Below, in pieces: positions 8,329-16,074 of a stretch of 64,000 nucleotides of DNA. Position 1 is the stretch's first letter. Each line of letters starts with the position of its first letter. The position numbers and the translations under genes were made by a program. The stretch is from CAYOSF01 sp964406605 (lineage in GTDB: Bacteria; Chloroflexota; Dehalococcoidia; DSTF01; RBG-16-68-14), in NCBI GenBank assembly GCA_964406605.1, contig CAYOSF010000006.1, positions 124,001 to 188,000 of the forward strand, written 5' to 3'. The notes under the pieces are model-generated. The model had not been told where the DNA came from. It saw only the letters and a program-made list of their open reading frames with translations, and ran no database searches.

Positions 8329-9225
8329 ATGCTAGGCGCACTGGCGGTCCTCACGATTGAGATCGACATCAATCCGGAGATCCGGGAGTTCGGCGGCCTG
8401 CTGCTCACCTGGCACGGGGTGTTCACGGCTGTCGGCATAGCGGCGGGCGTGTTCGTTTGCGTGCTCGTCGGGCGGCGCCTCGGCTTCATCGATGATGACG
8501 TCTACAGCGCGGCGTTGGTCGCCATCCCCTCCGGAATCATCGGCGCCCGCGCCCTGTATGTCATCGAGCGCTGGGGCGACCCGGGCGTGGAGAACGCCAT
8601 GGACGTGATCCGTCTCAACGAGGGCGGCATAGCGATCTATGGTGCGGTACTGGGGGGCATCGCCGGCGGCCTGGTGTACGTGTGGTTCCGCAAGCTACCG
8701 ATGCTGCGCGCGCTGGACGTCGCCGCCTTCGGCGCCATCTTGGGGATGGCGATTGGCCGCATCGGCGATATCATCAACGGCGAGCACTTCGCTAAGGTGT
8801 CCAGCCTGCCCTGGGCCGTGAAGTACACGAACCTCAACAGCCCGAGCGTGGTCGGCCACCCGGAGTGCGCGCTGAACCCGGTCACCCTGCAGGTCCCCTG
8901 CGCACAACACCCGGCCGTTGCGTATGAGATGATAGGGGACTTGATCATCTTTGGGTTGCTCTTCCTCATCTTGCGCTTGGCCAAGAAGGACGGCGTTGTC
9001 TTCTTCAGCTTCCTCCTCTTGTATTCGCTCATGCGGTTCGGGGTGAGCGAGCTGCGGATCGACAGCCGCGTCATCATCGCCGGGCTGACGACGCCGCAGG
9101 TGACGGCCCTCTTTGTCATCGCCATATCGCTGGTGGGGTTCCTGTACATCTGGCGGCGACCGGCATCCGAAGTGCCCGTCGGTACTGCGGCTTCGGCCAC
9201 CGCCACCGGCCCGCCGGGCAGGTAG
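8329..9225 (+). CDS. lgt: Prolipoprotein diacylglyceryl transferase
   Basis: A 298-residue polytopic membrane protein of the usual Lgt size. It has the signature GRIGDIINGEHFAK (about residues 141-154), the early LTWHGVFTAVGI segment, and HPAVAYEMIGD before a late helix. It moves a diacylglyceryl group from phosphatidylglycerol to the lipobox cysteine of prelipoproteins at the inner membrane. The ATG at 8329 follows a clear AAGGAG; the open frame upstream to 8224 encodes a Cys/Arg-rich stretch foreign to the family. Confidence 0.95.
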   Translation: MLGALAVLTIEIDINPEIREFGGLLLTWHGVFTAVGIAAGVFVCVLVGRRLGFIDDDVYSAALVAIPSGIIGARALYVIERWGDPGVENAMDVIRLNEGGIAIYGAVLGGIAGGLVYVWFRKLPMLRALDVAAFGAILGMAIGRIGDIINGEHFAKVSSLPWAVKYTNLNSPSVVGHPECALNPVTLQVPCAQHPAVAYEMIGDLIIFGLLFLILRLAKKDGVVFFSFLLLYSLMRFGVSELRIDSRVIIAGLTTPQVTALFVIAISLVGFLYIWRRPASEVPVGTAASATATGPPGR

Positions 9226-9282
9226 CGTGCCGGGAGCGTCCGGAATGCGCCCTAGTCGCGGGTGCGCCATGGGTTCGTCCTA

Positions 9283-9774
9283 ATGATGCTGACGGTTGAT
9301 GAGACAGCGCCGGAGCTGGATCTGCTGGATCTCGAAGGCAGGCGGCATCGGCTGCAGGATGCGCTGGTGCGGGGACCGGCGCTGGCTGTCTTCTGGAAGG
9401 CCGATTGCGCCACCTGCCACCTTGCGTTTCCCTATCTTCAGCGGCTGGCGGAAGCCTATCCGTCGGGCGACTGGCAGATCTTGGCGGTCTCTCAGGACAC
9501 CGCTCAGGCGAGCGGGGACTTCGCTCGGCGCTACGCCCTTACGTTCCCGACGCTCATCGAGGATGAAGGCTGGTCCGCGTCGCGTCGGTATGATCCAGAT
9601 GCGACGCCGGCGACATTCCTCATCGGCAGGGACGGGGTGATCGAGATGACCAGCGTTGGCTTCAGCAAGGCGGACCTGAACGAGATGTCGCGGCGCATCG
9701 CTGAGCACTTGGGCGAGGAGGCCCGGGTGATCGCCGAGGATGACGACGGCAATCCTCCCTTCCGGCCGGGCTGA
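9283..9774 (+). CDS. Thioredoxin-fold redoxin (TlpA/AhpC-like)
   Basis: A 163-residue thioredoxin-fold protein. The active-site motif is KADCATCHLAFP (C42-x2-C45), and TPATFLIGRDG provides the conserved cis-proline region. No signal peptide is visible, so it is probably cytoplasmic. It is likely a thiol-disulfide reductase or peroxidase-like redoxin; the two-cysteine CxxC favours reductase. ATG at 9283 is chosen over GTG at 9262, but no strong ribosome-binding site separates the two. Confidence 0.75.
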   Translation: MMLTVDETAPELDLLDLEGRRHRLQDALVRGPALAVFWKADCATCHLAFPYLQRLAEAYPSGDWQILAVSQDTAQASGDFARRYALTFPTLIEDEGWSASRRYDPDATPATFLIGRDGVIEMTSVGFSKADLNEMSRRIAEHLGEEARVIAEDDDGNPPFRPG

Positions 9775-9826
9775 GAGCCGAGACACCGCCGGTAGGCCGG
9801 TCGGCCCGCCATCACCGGAAACGCAA

Positions 9827-9851
9827 GCGGCGGGCCTCCAGGGCCCGCCGC
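9827..9851 (+). terminator. GC-rich hairpin downstream of the redoxin gene
   Basis: GCGGCGGGCC (9827-9836) pairs perfectly with GGCCCGCCGC (9842-9851) around a five-base loop. No T tract follows, so it may be a factor-assisted terminator. It lies about 60 bases before the assembly gap and may be the structure that broke the assembly. Confidence 0.45.
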
Positions 9852-9911
9852 GGCGGCTATCGGTTATTCTGGCCCGACACCACGCTGATGATTTGGCGGC
9901 GGGTGCCGCCC

Positions 9912-9992
9912 NNNNNNNNNNCCCCGGGGGGGGGGGGGGGGCGCCCCCCCCCCCCCCCACCCCCCGGGGGGGGCCCCCCGGCCCCCCCCGCG
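9912..9992. other. Assembly gap (10 N) and flanking G/C homopolymers
   Basis: Ten Ns at 9912-9921 are followed by about 70 bases made almost only of runs of G and C. This looks like an assembly or gap-filling artefact, not biology. The segment at 9849-9871 just before the gap and the segment at 9990-10012 just after it are near-copies (both contain CTATCGGTTA), which suggests that one locus was placed twice around a hairpin. Translations through this stretch are meaningless. Confidence 0.9.
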
Positions 9993-10014
9993 GCTGCTAT
10001 CGGTTAGTCTGCCG

Positions 10015-10980
10015 CTACTCCACGATGATGATGTCGCTGCGGGTGCCGACGATGGACTGCCAGGCGTAACCCTGGGTCACGTCGTAGAACCAGATATCCA
10101 CCCAGGTGGGTGACAGGGCGCCGCGGTCCAGGCACGTGAAGACGCGGCTTGAGGGATCGCTCGCGATGACGAAGCGGGTACCGAACGGCAGATCGGAGCT
10201 GCACGCGGCGGCGCCGTCGAAGACCTGCTGGCCGTTGGCCATGTTTCCGCAAAAGCCGTCGCCGACGCAGGCGTAGAACGTCACCGAGGCGCCGGGGATG
10301 CGGGTGCCGGCGATACGGGACGGCGCCTGCCAAACGGCGTGAGCCGACGCCGCGCTGGCTGCGGCCAACCGCTCCGCCTCGGCCGCTGCCTCCTGCTCTG
10401 CCACCGCCGCCGACCAGGCTGCAATCGCATCCTGGGTCGCGCTGGCCTCGCCCAGGTAAGGGAGGGCTATCTGGCCTCCCACGTCGCCGAGGTATTCGGC
10501 AACGCTGGCTTGGCGGGCGCCCTCAACGAAACGCTGGGCCTGCGGCGTCGTCCCGGCCACGGCATCGAAGTACCTGAGCTGCTGCACGAAGGGAATCCCT
10601 CCCACGAAGGTCGAGACGCTCAGGTCCTCTGTCCGCGTCGCTGCTGTCCCTGTGACGCCGGCCGAGCTGTGCACCAAGCTGGGGGCGGTGACTGAGTTGC
10701 TCTGCTGGATCGCGGCCAACGCTGGCAGCGTTGTGGCGAGTACAACCACGACCGCCGCGAAGGTGCCGGCTATGAGCATCTGCCGGGTGACATGCGCCAG
10801 CAAGCGAGATATCCAGCTCGGCCTCGCCTGGCTCGGGCGCGCCCTGGGAATGAACCTAGGCGCGGCGGCGAGCGGCGGCAGGGCTTGCTGCCCAAGACGG
10901 GCAAGCGCTGAGACGCCTCCGCTCGATGACAGCGCGAAGGGCGTCCCTCTAGTACGACGTTGAACCTCAGAGAATAACAA
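10015..10980 (-). CDS. Secreted or membrane-anchored double-psi beta-barrel (RlpA/3D-like) protein
   Basis: About 321 residues. After a basic N-terminal region there is one membrane segment (about residues 66-88, ending VVVVLATTLPALAA), then an Ala/Glu-rich helical region, then a C-terminal double-psi barrel: FYACVGDGFCGNMANGQ, LPFGTRFVIA and CLDRGALSPTWVDIWFYD. This matches the RlpA/3D fold, which includes murein-active enzymes; the Asp of DRG is kept. The TTG at 10980 has GGGAGG eight bases upstream, so I prefer it to GTG at 11004. The protein ends next to the assembly gap, but its stop codon is intact. Confidence 0.65.
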   Translation of the reverse strand: MLFSEVQRRTRGTPFALSSSGGVSALARLGQQALPPLAAAPRFIPRARPSQARPSWISRLLAHVTRQMLIAGTFAAVVVVLATTLPALAAIQQSNSVTAPSLVHSSAGVTGTAATRTEDLSVSTFVGGIPFVQQLRYFDAVAGTTPQAQRFVEGARQASVAEYLGDVGGQIALPYLGEASATQDAIAAWSAAVAEQEAAAEAERLAAASAASAHAVWQAPSRIAGTRIPGASVTFYACVGDGFCGNMANGQQVFDGAAACSSDLPFGTRFVIASDPSSRVFTCLDRGALSPTWVDIWFYDVTQGYAWQSIVGTRSDIIIVE

Positions 10981-11004
10981 TACGATGACCTCCCATCCCC
11001 GCAC

Positions 11005-11428
11005 GGGGCTGTCTTATGTACACAAGGCGGCAGTATCCCGGAGGGCTGCGTTACGATCAAGGCGAGCCTGTCAGCGGCTTGTGAGGGATTTCTCTAGCTC
11101 GGACGGGTCGCTCGAACGGGGGACGCCTTCGACAGATGCCGTCGGGTGCGCGAAACAGGACGAAAGTAGGACGATTTATGTGCGGCTTCGGTTAGGGTGC
11201 GACTTGGCACGGAGGTTCCGGAAACTTGATTCATGAAAGGCACGGGCTAAGAGGTGGCTAGAGCAGGATCAGGAGGGAGATGCGGGGCGAGCCATGAAAC
11301 GCTGGATGTGGCCCGAGAAGTCCGCGCGCAGTTCCTTTCTTGGAGCCCAGAGGTCGGCACCTGGTGCCGTGGCGCGCGGCTGCGGGGCAGCAGGCCTTGG
11401 CGCCGATCCTGACACGTGCTGATGTTGC
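11005..11428. other. Intergenic region between divergent genes
   Basis: More than 400 bases separate the double-psi barrel gene (minus) from tatA (plus). Short frames here lack ribosome-binding sites and resemble no known protein. Both genes need promoters here; only the one for tatA at 11429-11458 is recognisable. Confidence 0.5.
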
Positions 11429-11458
11429 TTGACCCCCTCTCAATTGCAGTGCTACCCT
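11429..11458 (+). promoter_or_regulatory. Candidate promoter of tatA
   Basis: TTGACC at 11429-11434 and TACCCT at 11453-11458 are 18 bases apart, and the tatA ATG follows at 11490. The -35 matches consensus at five of six positions. Confidence 0.42.
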
Positions 11459-11489
11459 GATTTTGCCCCGGAGAAAAGGAGGTGGGGTG

Positions 11490-11798
11490 ATGGCTGCTGT
11501 TGGCATAGGTCCCATAGGTCCTTTCGAGGGCCTCATCATCCTGGCCGTAGTCGTACTCATATTCGGCGTCGGCAAGCTATCGGAAGTCGGCGGCGCGCTC
11601 GGCAAGAGCATCCGCGAATTTCGCAGGGCGGCGAGAGAGCCTGACGAGATTGAGCGAACGGCGCCGCCTGCCGAAGGCGGGAGCACTGCCTCCGCCCAGG
11701 CGACCTTTTCCACATGCACGAAGTGCGGCGCGCGGGTGCCGGGTGCGTCGAAATTCTGCGGGGAGTGCGGCGCACCCGTCGGGGCGGCGGTCAAGTAG
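11490..11798 (+). CDS. tatA: TatA/TatB-type Tat translocase subunit with C-terminal zinc ribbon
   Basis: A 102-residue protein. Residues 11-30 form the short Tat membrane helix (FEGLIILAVVVLIFGVGKL), followed by the amphipathic helix GGALGKSIREFRRAARE, as in TatA. The tail differs from classical TatA: after an acidic linker it ends with a zinc ribbon (C76-x2-C79 and C90-x2-C93, CTKCGARVPGASKFCGECG). Tat exports folded proteins, and a Tat-signal molybdoenzyme is encoded at 50.2 kb. No tatC is in this window. AGGAGGT precedes the ATG at 11490. Confidence 0.85.
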   Translation: MAAVGIGPIGPFEGLIILAVVVLIFGVGKLSEVGGALGKSIREFRRAAREPDEIERTAPPAEGGSTASAQATFSTCTKCGARVPGASKFCGECGAPVGAAVK

Positions 11799-11821
11799 CA
11801 TTCGTTGGTGATCTGCGAGAG

Positions 11822-11854
11822 CCGCCCCGAGAGGTCGGGGCGGTTCCCTGTTTT
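11822..11854 (+). terminator. Rho-independent terminator after tatA
   Basis: CCGCCCCGA (11822-11830) and TCGGGGCGG (11835-11843) form a perfect 9-base-pair stem with a GAGG loop, followed by a T-rich tail ending in TTTT at 11854. It separates tatA from the HAD gene. Confidence 0.7.
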
Positions 11855-11867
11855 CTGAGGTAGCGCC

Positions 11868-12620
11868 ATGCCGATCCGGGCTGTTGTGTTCGATCTCTGG
11901 GGCACGCTGGTAGGGAACAGCGTGTGGCGCTACTTGGAGGAGCCACGTCGTGGCCTGCGCACACGCCTGGTCATGGAGGCGCTGGCCTCCGCCGGGCGAC
12001 CCCGCTCGGAAGCGGCCGTTGCGTCTGCCTTTCGCGCCTTCGAGAGGGAGCACAGTGCTCTCCAGGGTCGCGGGCTCGACATCGAGAGCGGCGAGCGGGT
12101 GGTCCTCTTCTTGGAGAAGCTCGAGCCCGGCCTGGCCGGGCGGCTCCGCCCGGACGAGCTGCTGGCCGCAGAGGATGCGCTGGTGACGCCCGGCCGGGTG
12201 ATGCCGCCGGAGCCCGCGCCGGGGGCGGAAGAGGCGCTGCGCGAGGCGAAGGGGCGGGGCCTGGTGGTCGGCCTGATCTCCAACACCGGCATCACGCCTG
12301 GCTACGTGCTCCGCGGTCTCCTGGCGGACTATGGGCTGCTGCCCTACTTTCGGGCGCTCACCTTCTCCGATGAAGCGCGCTTGGCCAAGCCGGCCGCCGG
12401 CATCTTCCACTGCACCCTGGACGCGCTGGAGATGGAGCCGGCGGACGCGGTCTTCATCGGCGACATGCCGGAGCTGGACGTGGTCGGTCCGCTTGCGGTG
12501 CGCATGTGGGCGGTGCAGATAGGAGACCGACAGCTCGATGGTGTGAGGCCGCACGCCCGCATCGACTCTCTGCCGGAACTCTTTCCGACGTTGGAACGGC
12601 TCGGTCTGCTAGGGGACTAG
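11868..12620 (+). CDS. HAD-superfamily hydrolase
   Basis: A 250-residue HAD phosphatase-type protein. Motif I is VVFDLWGTLVG, where the usual second Asp of DxD is replaced by the W-G-T pattern seen in several HAD subfamilies. Motif II is LISNTG, the lysine region is KPAAGIF and motif IV is FIGDMPELDVVG. A helical cap sits between motifs I and II. The substrate cannot be told from sequence. It stands alone between a terminator and a palindrome that covers its stop codon. Confidence 0.8.
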   Translation: MPIRAVVFDLWGTLVGNSVWRYLEEPRRGLRTRLVMEALASAGRPRSEAAVASAFRAFEREHSALQGRGLDIESGERVVLFLEKLEPGLAGRLRPDELLAAEDALVTPGRVMPPEPAPGAEEALREAKGRGLVVGLISNTGITPGYVLRGLLADYGLLPYFRALTFSDEARLAKPAAGIFHCTLDALEMEPADAVFIGDMPELDVVGPLAVRMWAVQIGDRQLDGVRPHARIDSLPELFPTLERLGLLGD

Positions 12621-12640
12621 TCCCCGCTCCTACTGGAGCG
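12612..12640. terminator. Tandem hairpins at the end of the HAD gene, facing pyrE
   Basis: GGGGACTAGTCCCC (12612-12625) is a perfect palindrome containing the HAD stop codon. Immediately after it, CGCTCC and GGAGCG (12625-12640) pair around TACT. Neither has a T tract. The position between convergent genes suggests a bidirectional termination region. The remaining bases to 12798 hold no gene. Confidence 0.4.
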
Positions 12641-12798
12641 CGGTCGACGGGTGGGTGTCCGCGTGCGGGCCCCTGACGATAGCCATGGGGCGGCGGGGCT
12701 CGGTGTGGGACGGCTGGCCTGGTGGTTTCCGGGCGGGGTTACTGAGCGGGACGGAAGGTCACGCTCCGCCCCGGAAAGCTTCCTGTTCCCGGTTGGAC

Positions 12799-13452
12799 CT
12801 AGCGGAAGACTGCCGCCTGGGCCGACTCAAGCCGCTGGGCGAACGCCTCGGTCAGCGAGGCCTGGCCATCCTCGTCTGTGCGGAAGACCGCGAGCACGTC
12901 GTAGCCGCGCGATCGCAGGTCGTCGGCTCCGCCTTCGTGGCGCTCCACCAGCACGACGAGCAGTGTGACCGTGCAGCCCAGGTCCTCCACCGCGTCGATC
13001 GCCTTCTGGACCGACCCCCCTGTGGTGATCGTGTCCTCCACGAGCGCGACCCGCTTGCCCGGTCTCAACAGCTCCTGGCTGTCGTCCTCGGCCTCGCCCA
13101 GATCAACCGAGGCGTAGGGCTCGACGACGAGATCTCGCGCGCCGTGCTGCTTCTGCTCCTTGCGGACGACGAAGACGGGCAGGTCGCGGCCGCGCGAGAG
13201 ACTGGCCGCGCCGACGGCCATCGCGATGGGGATCGCTCCCATCTCGGGTCCACCCACGGCCTCCGCGCCGGAGGCAAGGACCACGTCCACCAGCGCCTCG
13301 CCGATGAGCTTGGCCCCGGAAGGACGGAGCGTGATACGCTTGCCGTTGTAGTAGTACTTGCTCTTGCGGCCGGAGACGAGTGTGAAATCGCCGTAGCGAA
13401 AGCAATGGCGCTGGGTCAACTCACGTAGGCGTTCAAGGTCGTTGCGGTCCAC
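12799..13452 (-). CDS. pyrE: Orotate phosphoribosyltransferase
   Basis: A 217-residue PyrE. It has the PRPP-binding loop VALVEDTITTGGSVQKAID (about residues 126-144), and FTLVSGRKSKYYYNGKR near the N-terminus. It makes orotidine 5'-monophosphate in pyrimidine synthesis. The frame is open for 168 more codons upstream, but GTG at 13452 has AGGAGG (13464-13459) six bases before it and fits the family start. No other pyr gene is adjacent. Confidence 0.93.
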   Translation of the reverse strand: MDRNDLERLRELTQRHCFRYGDFTLVSGRKSKYYYNGKRITLRPSGAKLIGEALVDVVLASGAEAVGGPEMGAIPIAMAVGAASLSRGRDLPVFVVRKEQKQHGARDLVVEPYASVDLGEAEDDSQELLRPGKRVALVEDTITTGGSVQKAIDAVEDLGCTVTLLVVLVERHEGGADDLRSRGYDVLAVFRTDEDGQASLTEAFAQRLESAQAAVFR

Positions 13453-13599
13453 CGGCTTCCTCCTGAGGCGTCTCGGCTGAGTTCGACGAGGTCTCTGCCC
13501 AATGGGCGTCGTCCTGGCACCGTTATAGCCGATCGCCGCCGTGCGGGGGAAGGAGTAACACGAAGGTACCAGCAAGGCGTGGTCGAGGAGGGTGGTCAA

Positions 13600-14412
13600 T
13601 TGGATGCGGTAGAGAGATTCTATGACGAGAACGCTCGCCAAGAATGGGACCGGCATGACAGGCAAAGGCTCGAGTTTGCAGTGACCATGCGCGCCTTCGC
13701 GGATTACCTTCCCCATCCTCCGGCACACATCCTGGATGTCGGTGGGGGTCCTGGCAGATACGCCGTCGCGCTTGCCGACCAAGGATACGCTGTGGCCCTT
13801 GTGGACCTGTCGGGCAACTGCTTGGCGGTTGCCAGGGACAGGGCTAGGGAGGCGGGGGTCGAGTTGACCGGCTACGTTCATGCTGACGCAAGGAGCTTGG
13901 GGCAGTTCGCGGATGGGAGTGTCGATGTCGTGCTTCTGATGGGGCCTTTGTATCATCTGCCGGCGCTAGCTGAGCGACGCAAGGCCGTGGACGAGGCCAG
14001 AAGGTTGCTCAGGGAGCGGGGACTGCTTTTCGCTGCGTTCATCAGCCGCTACGCCCCAATCCGTTTCGAGGGCAAGAGCGAGCCCGCGGCCATAGTCGAA
14101 CGCCTGGCCTGGGCTGAAGAAACGCTGGCCACCGGTGTCTTCAGACCGTGGTCAGAAAGGCCGGGCTTTGCCGGGTTCACTGATGCCTATCTGATCCATC
14201 CCTCTGAGATCACACCGTTCATGGAAGACGGCGGCTTCGAGACCCTCGACCTGATCGCTTGCGAAGGGGCTTTCAGCATGATCGATGAGCGGATCAACGG
14301 ACTGACCGGCGAAGCCTGGCAAACGTGGGTGGATCTGAGCTATCGCCTTGGCAAAGACCCGTCGGTGCACGGCGCGGCTGAGCACCTGCTCTACGTGGGT
14401 CGGAAGAAGTAA
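13600..14412 (+). CDS. Class I SAM-dependent methyltransferase
   Basis: About 270 residues with a methyltransferase fold: motif I ILDVGGGPGRYAVALAD, acidic post-I strand VALVDLSGNCL, and VDVVLLMGPLYHLP as motif IV. The C-terminal half has insertions (FRPWSERPGFAGFTDAY) seen in small-molecule methyltransferases. The substrate is unknown. TTG at 13600 is preferred over GTG at 13579 because GAGGAGGG lies seven bases upstream. It is divergent from pyrE and convergent with the DUF5343 gene. Confidence 0.8.
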   Translation: MDAVERFYDENARQEWDRHDRQRLEFAVTMRAFADYLPHPPAHILDVGGGPGRYAVALADQGYAVALVDLSGNCLAVARDRAREAGVELTGYVHADARSLGQFADGSVDVVLLMGPLYHLPALAERRKAVDEARRLLRERGLLFAAFISRYAPIRFEGKSEPAAIVERLAWAEETLATGVFRPWSERPGFAGFTDAYLIHPSEITPFMEDGGFETLDLIACEGAFSMIDERINGLTGEAWQTWVDLSYRLGKDPSVHGAAEHLLYVGRKK

Positions 14413-14425
14413 GGCCTTCCGGCGC

Positions 14426-15124
14426 CTAACTGCTCGATGGCGCTCCAGGCCCGTCGGCGCTGTCCGTGGCTTCTTCTTCGTCCCGGTACTCGAGACGGAG
14501 CGCGTTCCGCATGCCCTCCAGCCACGCGTCCTGTTCCTTGGCCCGGAACACGCTTCCGGGCTTCGGCAGCCGTGCGAAGCTCTCCCAAAGGAGCCGGCTT
14601 TTCGTTGCCGGCGCCGTAGCCCGCGAACGACCTTTCCTGTCATCGACTGCGCGGTCCCGGCTGGGCTGCGCGCCTCCCCTGGAAGCCGGCATTCGTAGCT
14701 GCTCCTGGATCGGGATGCCGGCCTCACGGCACAGGCCGAGAAACAGGATCGCCATCCTGTAGTGCTGGGACGCGGGCTCGTAGCGCCGGAACGCGGCGAC
14801 GATCTCGCTCTGCGACCGCCTGGAAGGATGGGCGTTCTGGAAGATGTCTGGGTAGGCCCGACGGAGCGCTTTCTCCAGCAGTTTCGGGTATTCGGCGTCA
14901 CCGCTCTGGACAAGCGCCTGGAGATCGTGTCGGGGTTCGTAGTATTGGTCGACGAGACCGAGGAACCGCAACGTGTTTGCTACACGTGAGGCTATTGCGG
15001 GGGAGAGCCCTCGCGCCTGCAGGTACTCGTGGTCTATGGTCTCAGGAATCTTCCCGATGCGGAGCTGTCGCAGCACCGCGATGACGGTTCTTGCGGGGCC
15101 GTAGGGTCGGTACGAGGTGTCCAC
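14426..15124 (-). CDS. DUF5343-like protein
   Basis: A 232-residue protein whose first 150 residues resemble DUF5343: predicted winged-helix pattern, with IPETIDHEYLQARGLSPAIASRVANTLRFLGLVD followed by a long helix containing LLEKALRRAYPDIFQ. The C-terminal third is basic and low complexity, then acidic. DUF5343 proteins are of unknown function and sometimes occur near defence genes, but no defence gene is recognised here. The regulatory or DNA-binding nature is a guess from the helical pattern. Confidence 0.5.
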   Translation of the reverse strand: MDTSYRPYGPARTVIAVLRQLRIGKIPETIDHEYLQARGLSPAIASRVANTLRFLGLVDQYYEPRHDLQALVQSGDAEYPKLLEKALRRAYPDIFQNAHPSRRSQSEIVAAFRRYEPASQHYRMAILFLGLCREAGIPIQEQLRMPASRGGAQPSRDRAVDDRKGRSRATAPATKSRLLWESFARLPKPGSVFRAKEQDAWLEGMRNALRLEYRDEEEATDSADGPGAPSSS

Positions 15125-15256
15125 GACGATCTCTCGGTAGCTCCGTGTTCGGGGCTGGGAGGAATTATATCAGGCATGCCGGCGTCGGCCGGCCTCCGCG
15201 CCCGCTTCAGCAGCGCGCTTTCGCCATGGCGTCTCCTTCGGTTCGCGGCAAAGAGC

Positions 15257-15859
15257 CTATCGCTTGACCGCCAGGATGCAGGTGTAGCGGTTGCGCACGG
15301 GGTCGGGGTGCAGCGGCTCGTTCATCCAGTTGCACATCGCCAGGTCCGCGATGCGAAGCCCCGCGGCCTCGACAAGGTCGACGGCTTCCCGGACGGTGTA
15401 CTCCCGGATGTGGCCGACGAAGTCGGTGACGTCGCGGTTGGGCGGGGCGTCCTCTCGATACGCCTCCAGGATGTTCTCGCCTCGCTGGAGCCGGTCGATG
15501 TTGCTCTGCCGGGCGATGTTGACGGTGGTGAACAGCAGGGTGCCGCCCGGTCCAAGGGGCGCCGTCACCTGGCGCAGCGTACGGAGCGGCGGCAGCTTCA
15601 GGTGCTCGAGCACCTCCGCGAAGACAACGAAGTCGAGGCTGGCGGGCTTCAGCGGGCAGTCGTCCCGCCCGATGTGCCAGGGCCGGACCTCGATGCCTCG
15701 GGCGCGGAGCAGGCCGCTGTACGCGGGGAGATTCTCTGGGTGTTCAGTGGCGATGATGTGCATCCCGCACCGTTCCGCCAGCAGCACGTCCAGGAAACCG
15801 AAGGCCGGGCCGATGTCCGCGCCCAGGGCTCCTCGCAGGGGCCGCAGCGTCTGCACCAT
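15257..15859 (-). CDS. SAM-dependent methyltransferase (main part, possibly split)
   Basis: 200 residues from the ATG at 15859. Motif I is ADIGPAFGFLDVLLAERCG, very close to the N-terminus, and LDFVVFAEVLEHL is motif IV. Related enzymes have 50-70 residues before motif I, and these could be supplied by the frame 15859-16074, which ends in TGATG with the stop and this start sharing one base. It is either a coupled separate protein or the result of a one-base frameshift. The substrate is unknown. It is the last gene of the trmO chain. Confidence 0.65.
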   Translation of the reverse strand: MVQTLRPLRGALGADIGPAFGFLDVLLAERCGMHIIATEHPENLPAYSGLLRARGIEVRPWHIGRDDCPLKPASLDFVVFAEVLEHLKLPPLRTLRQVTAPLGPGGTLLFTTVNIARQSNIDRLQRGENILEAYREDAPPNRDVTDFVGHIREYTVREAVDLVEAAGLRIADLAMCNWMNEPLHPDPVRNRYTCILAVKR

Positions 15860-16074
15860 CAGGTGTAGCGCGGTCGCGCCAGGTGGAGAGAGTTGCGGGC
15901 TGCTTCCGGGCCCAGCCGACCGGAAGCGTCCGGCTGGCCGGGGTGCAGGCCCCGGTAGTCCTGGACACGTGGGAAGAGCTGCTCGTCGATGCAGTCGGCC
16001 AGCGCCATGAGCTGGGCGTCGATGTCTGCGTCGCACGTCGCGTTGCGCGCCTTCGTAACGTCGAACCCGCTCAT
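15859..16074 (-). CDS. Small ORF, probable N-terminal part of the following methyltransferase
   Basis: 71 residues starting MSGFDVTKARNATCDADID and ending HLARPRYT. Its ATG overlaps the stop of the endonuclease III-like gene as TGATG (16076-16072), and its own stop overlaps the methyltransferase start in the same way. The sequence is not low complexity and looks like the helical N-terminal region of a methyltransferase, so a frameshift (real or a sequencing error) near 15861 is plausible. The alternative is a genuine small subunit. Confidence 0.5.
   Translation of the reverse strand: MSGFDVTKARNATCDADIDAQLMALADCIDEQLFPRVQDYRGLHPGQPDASGRLGPEAARNSLHLARPRYT

Noticed and set aside
9280..9960. 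Open frames crossing the N gap
   Set aside because: They contain unknown residues and Gly/Pro runs from the G/C homopolymers, so they are assembly artefacts.
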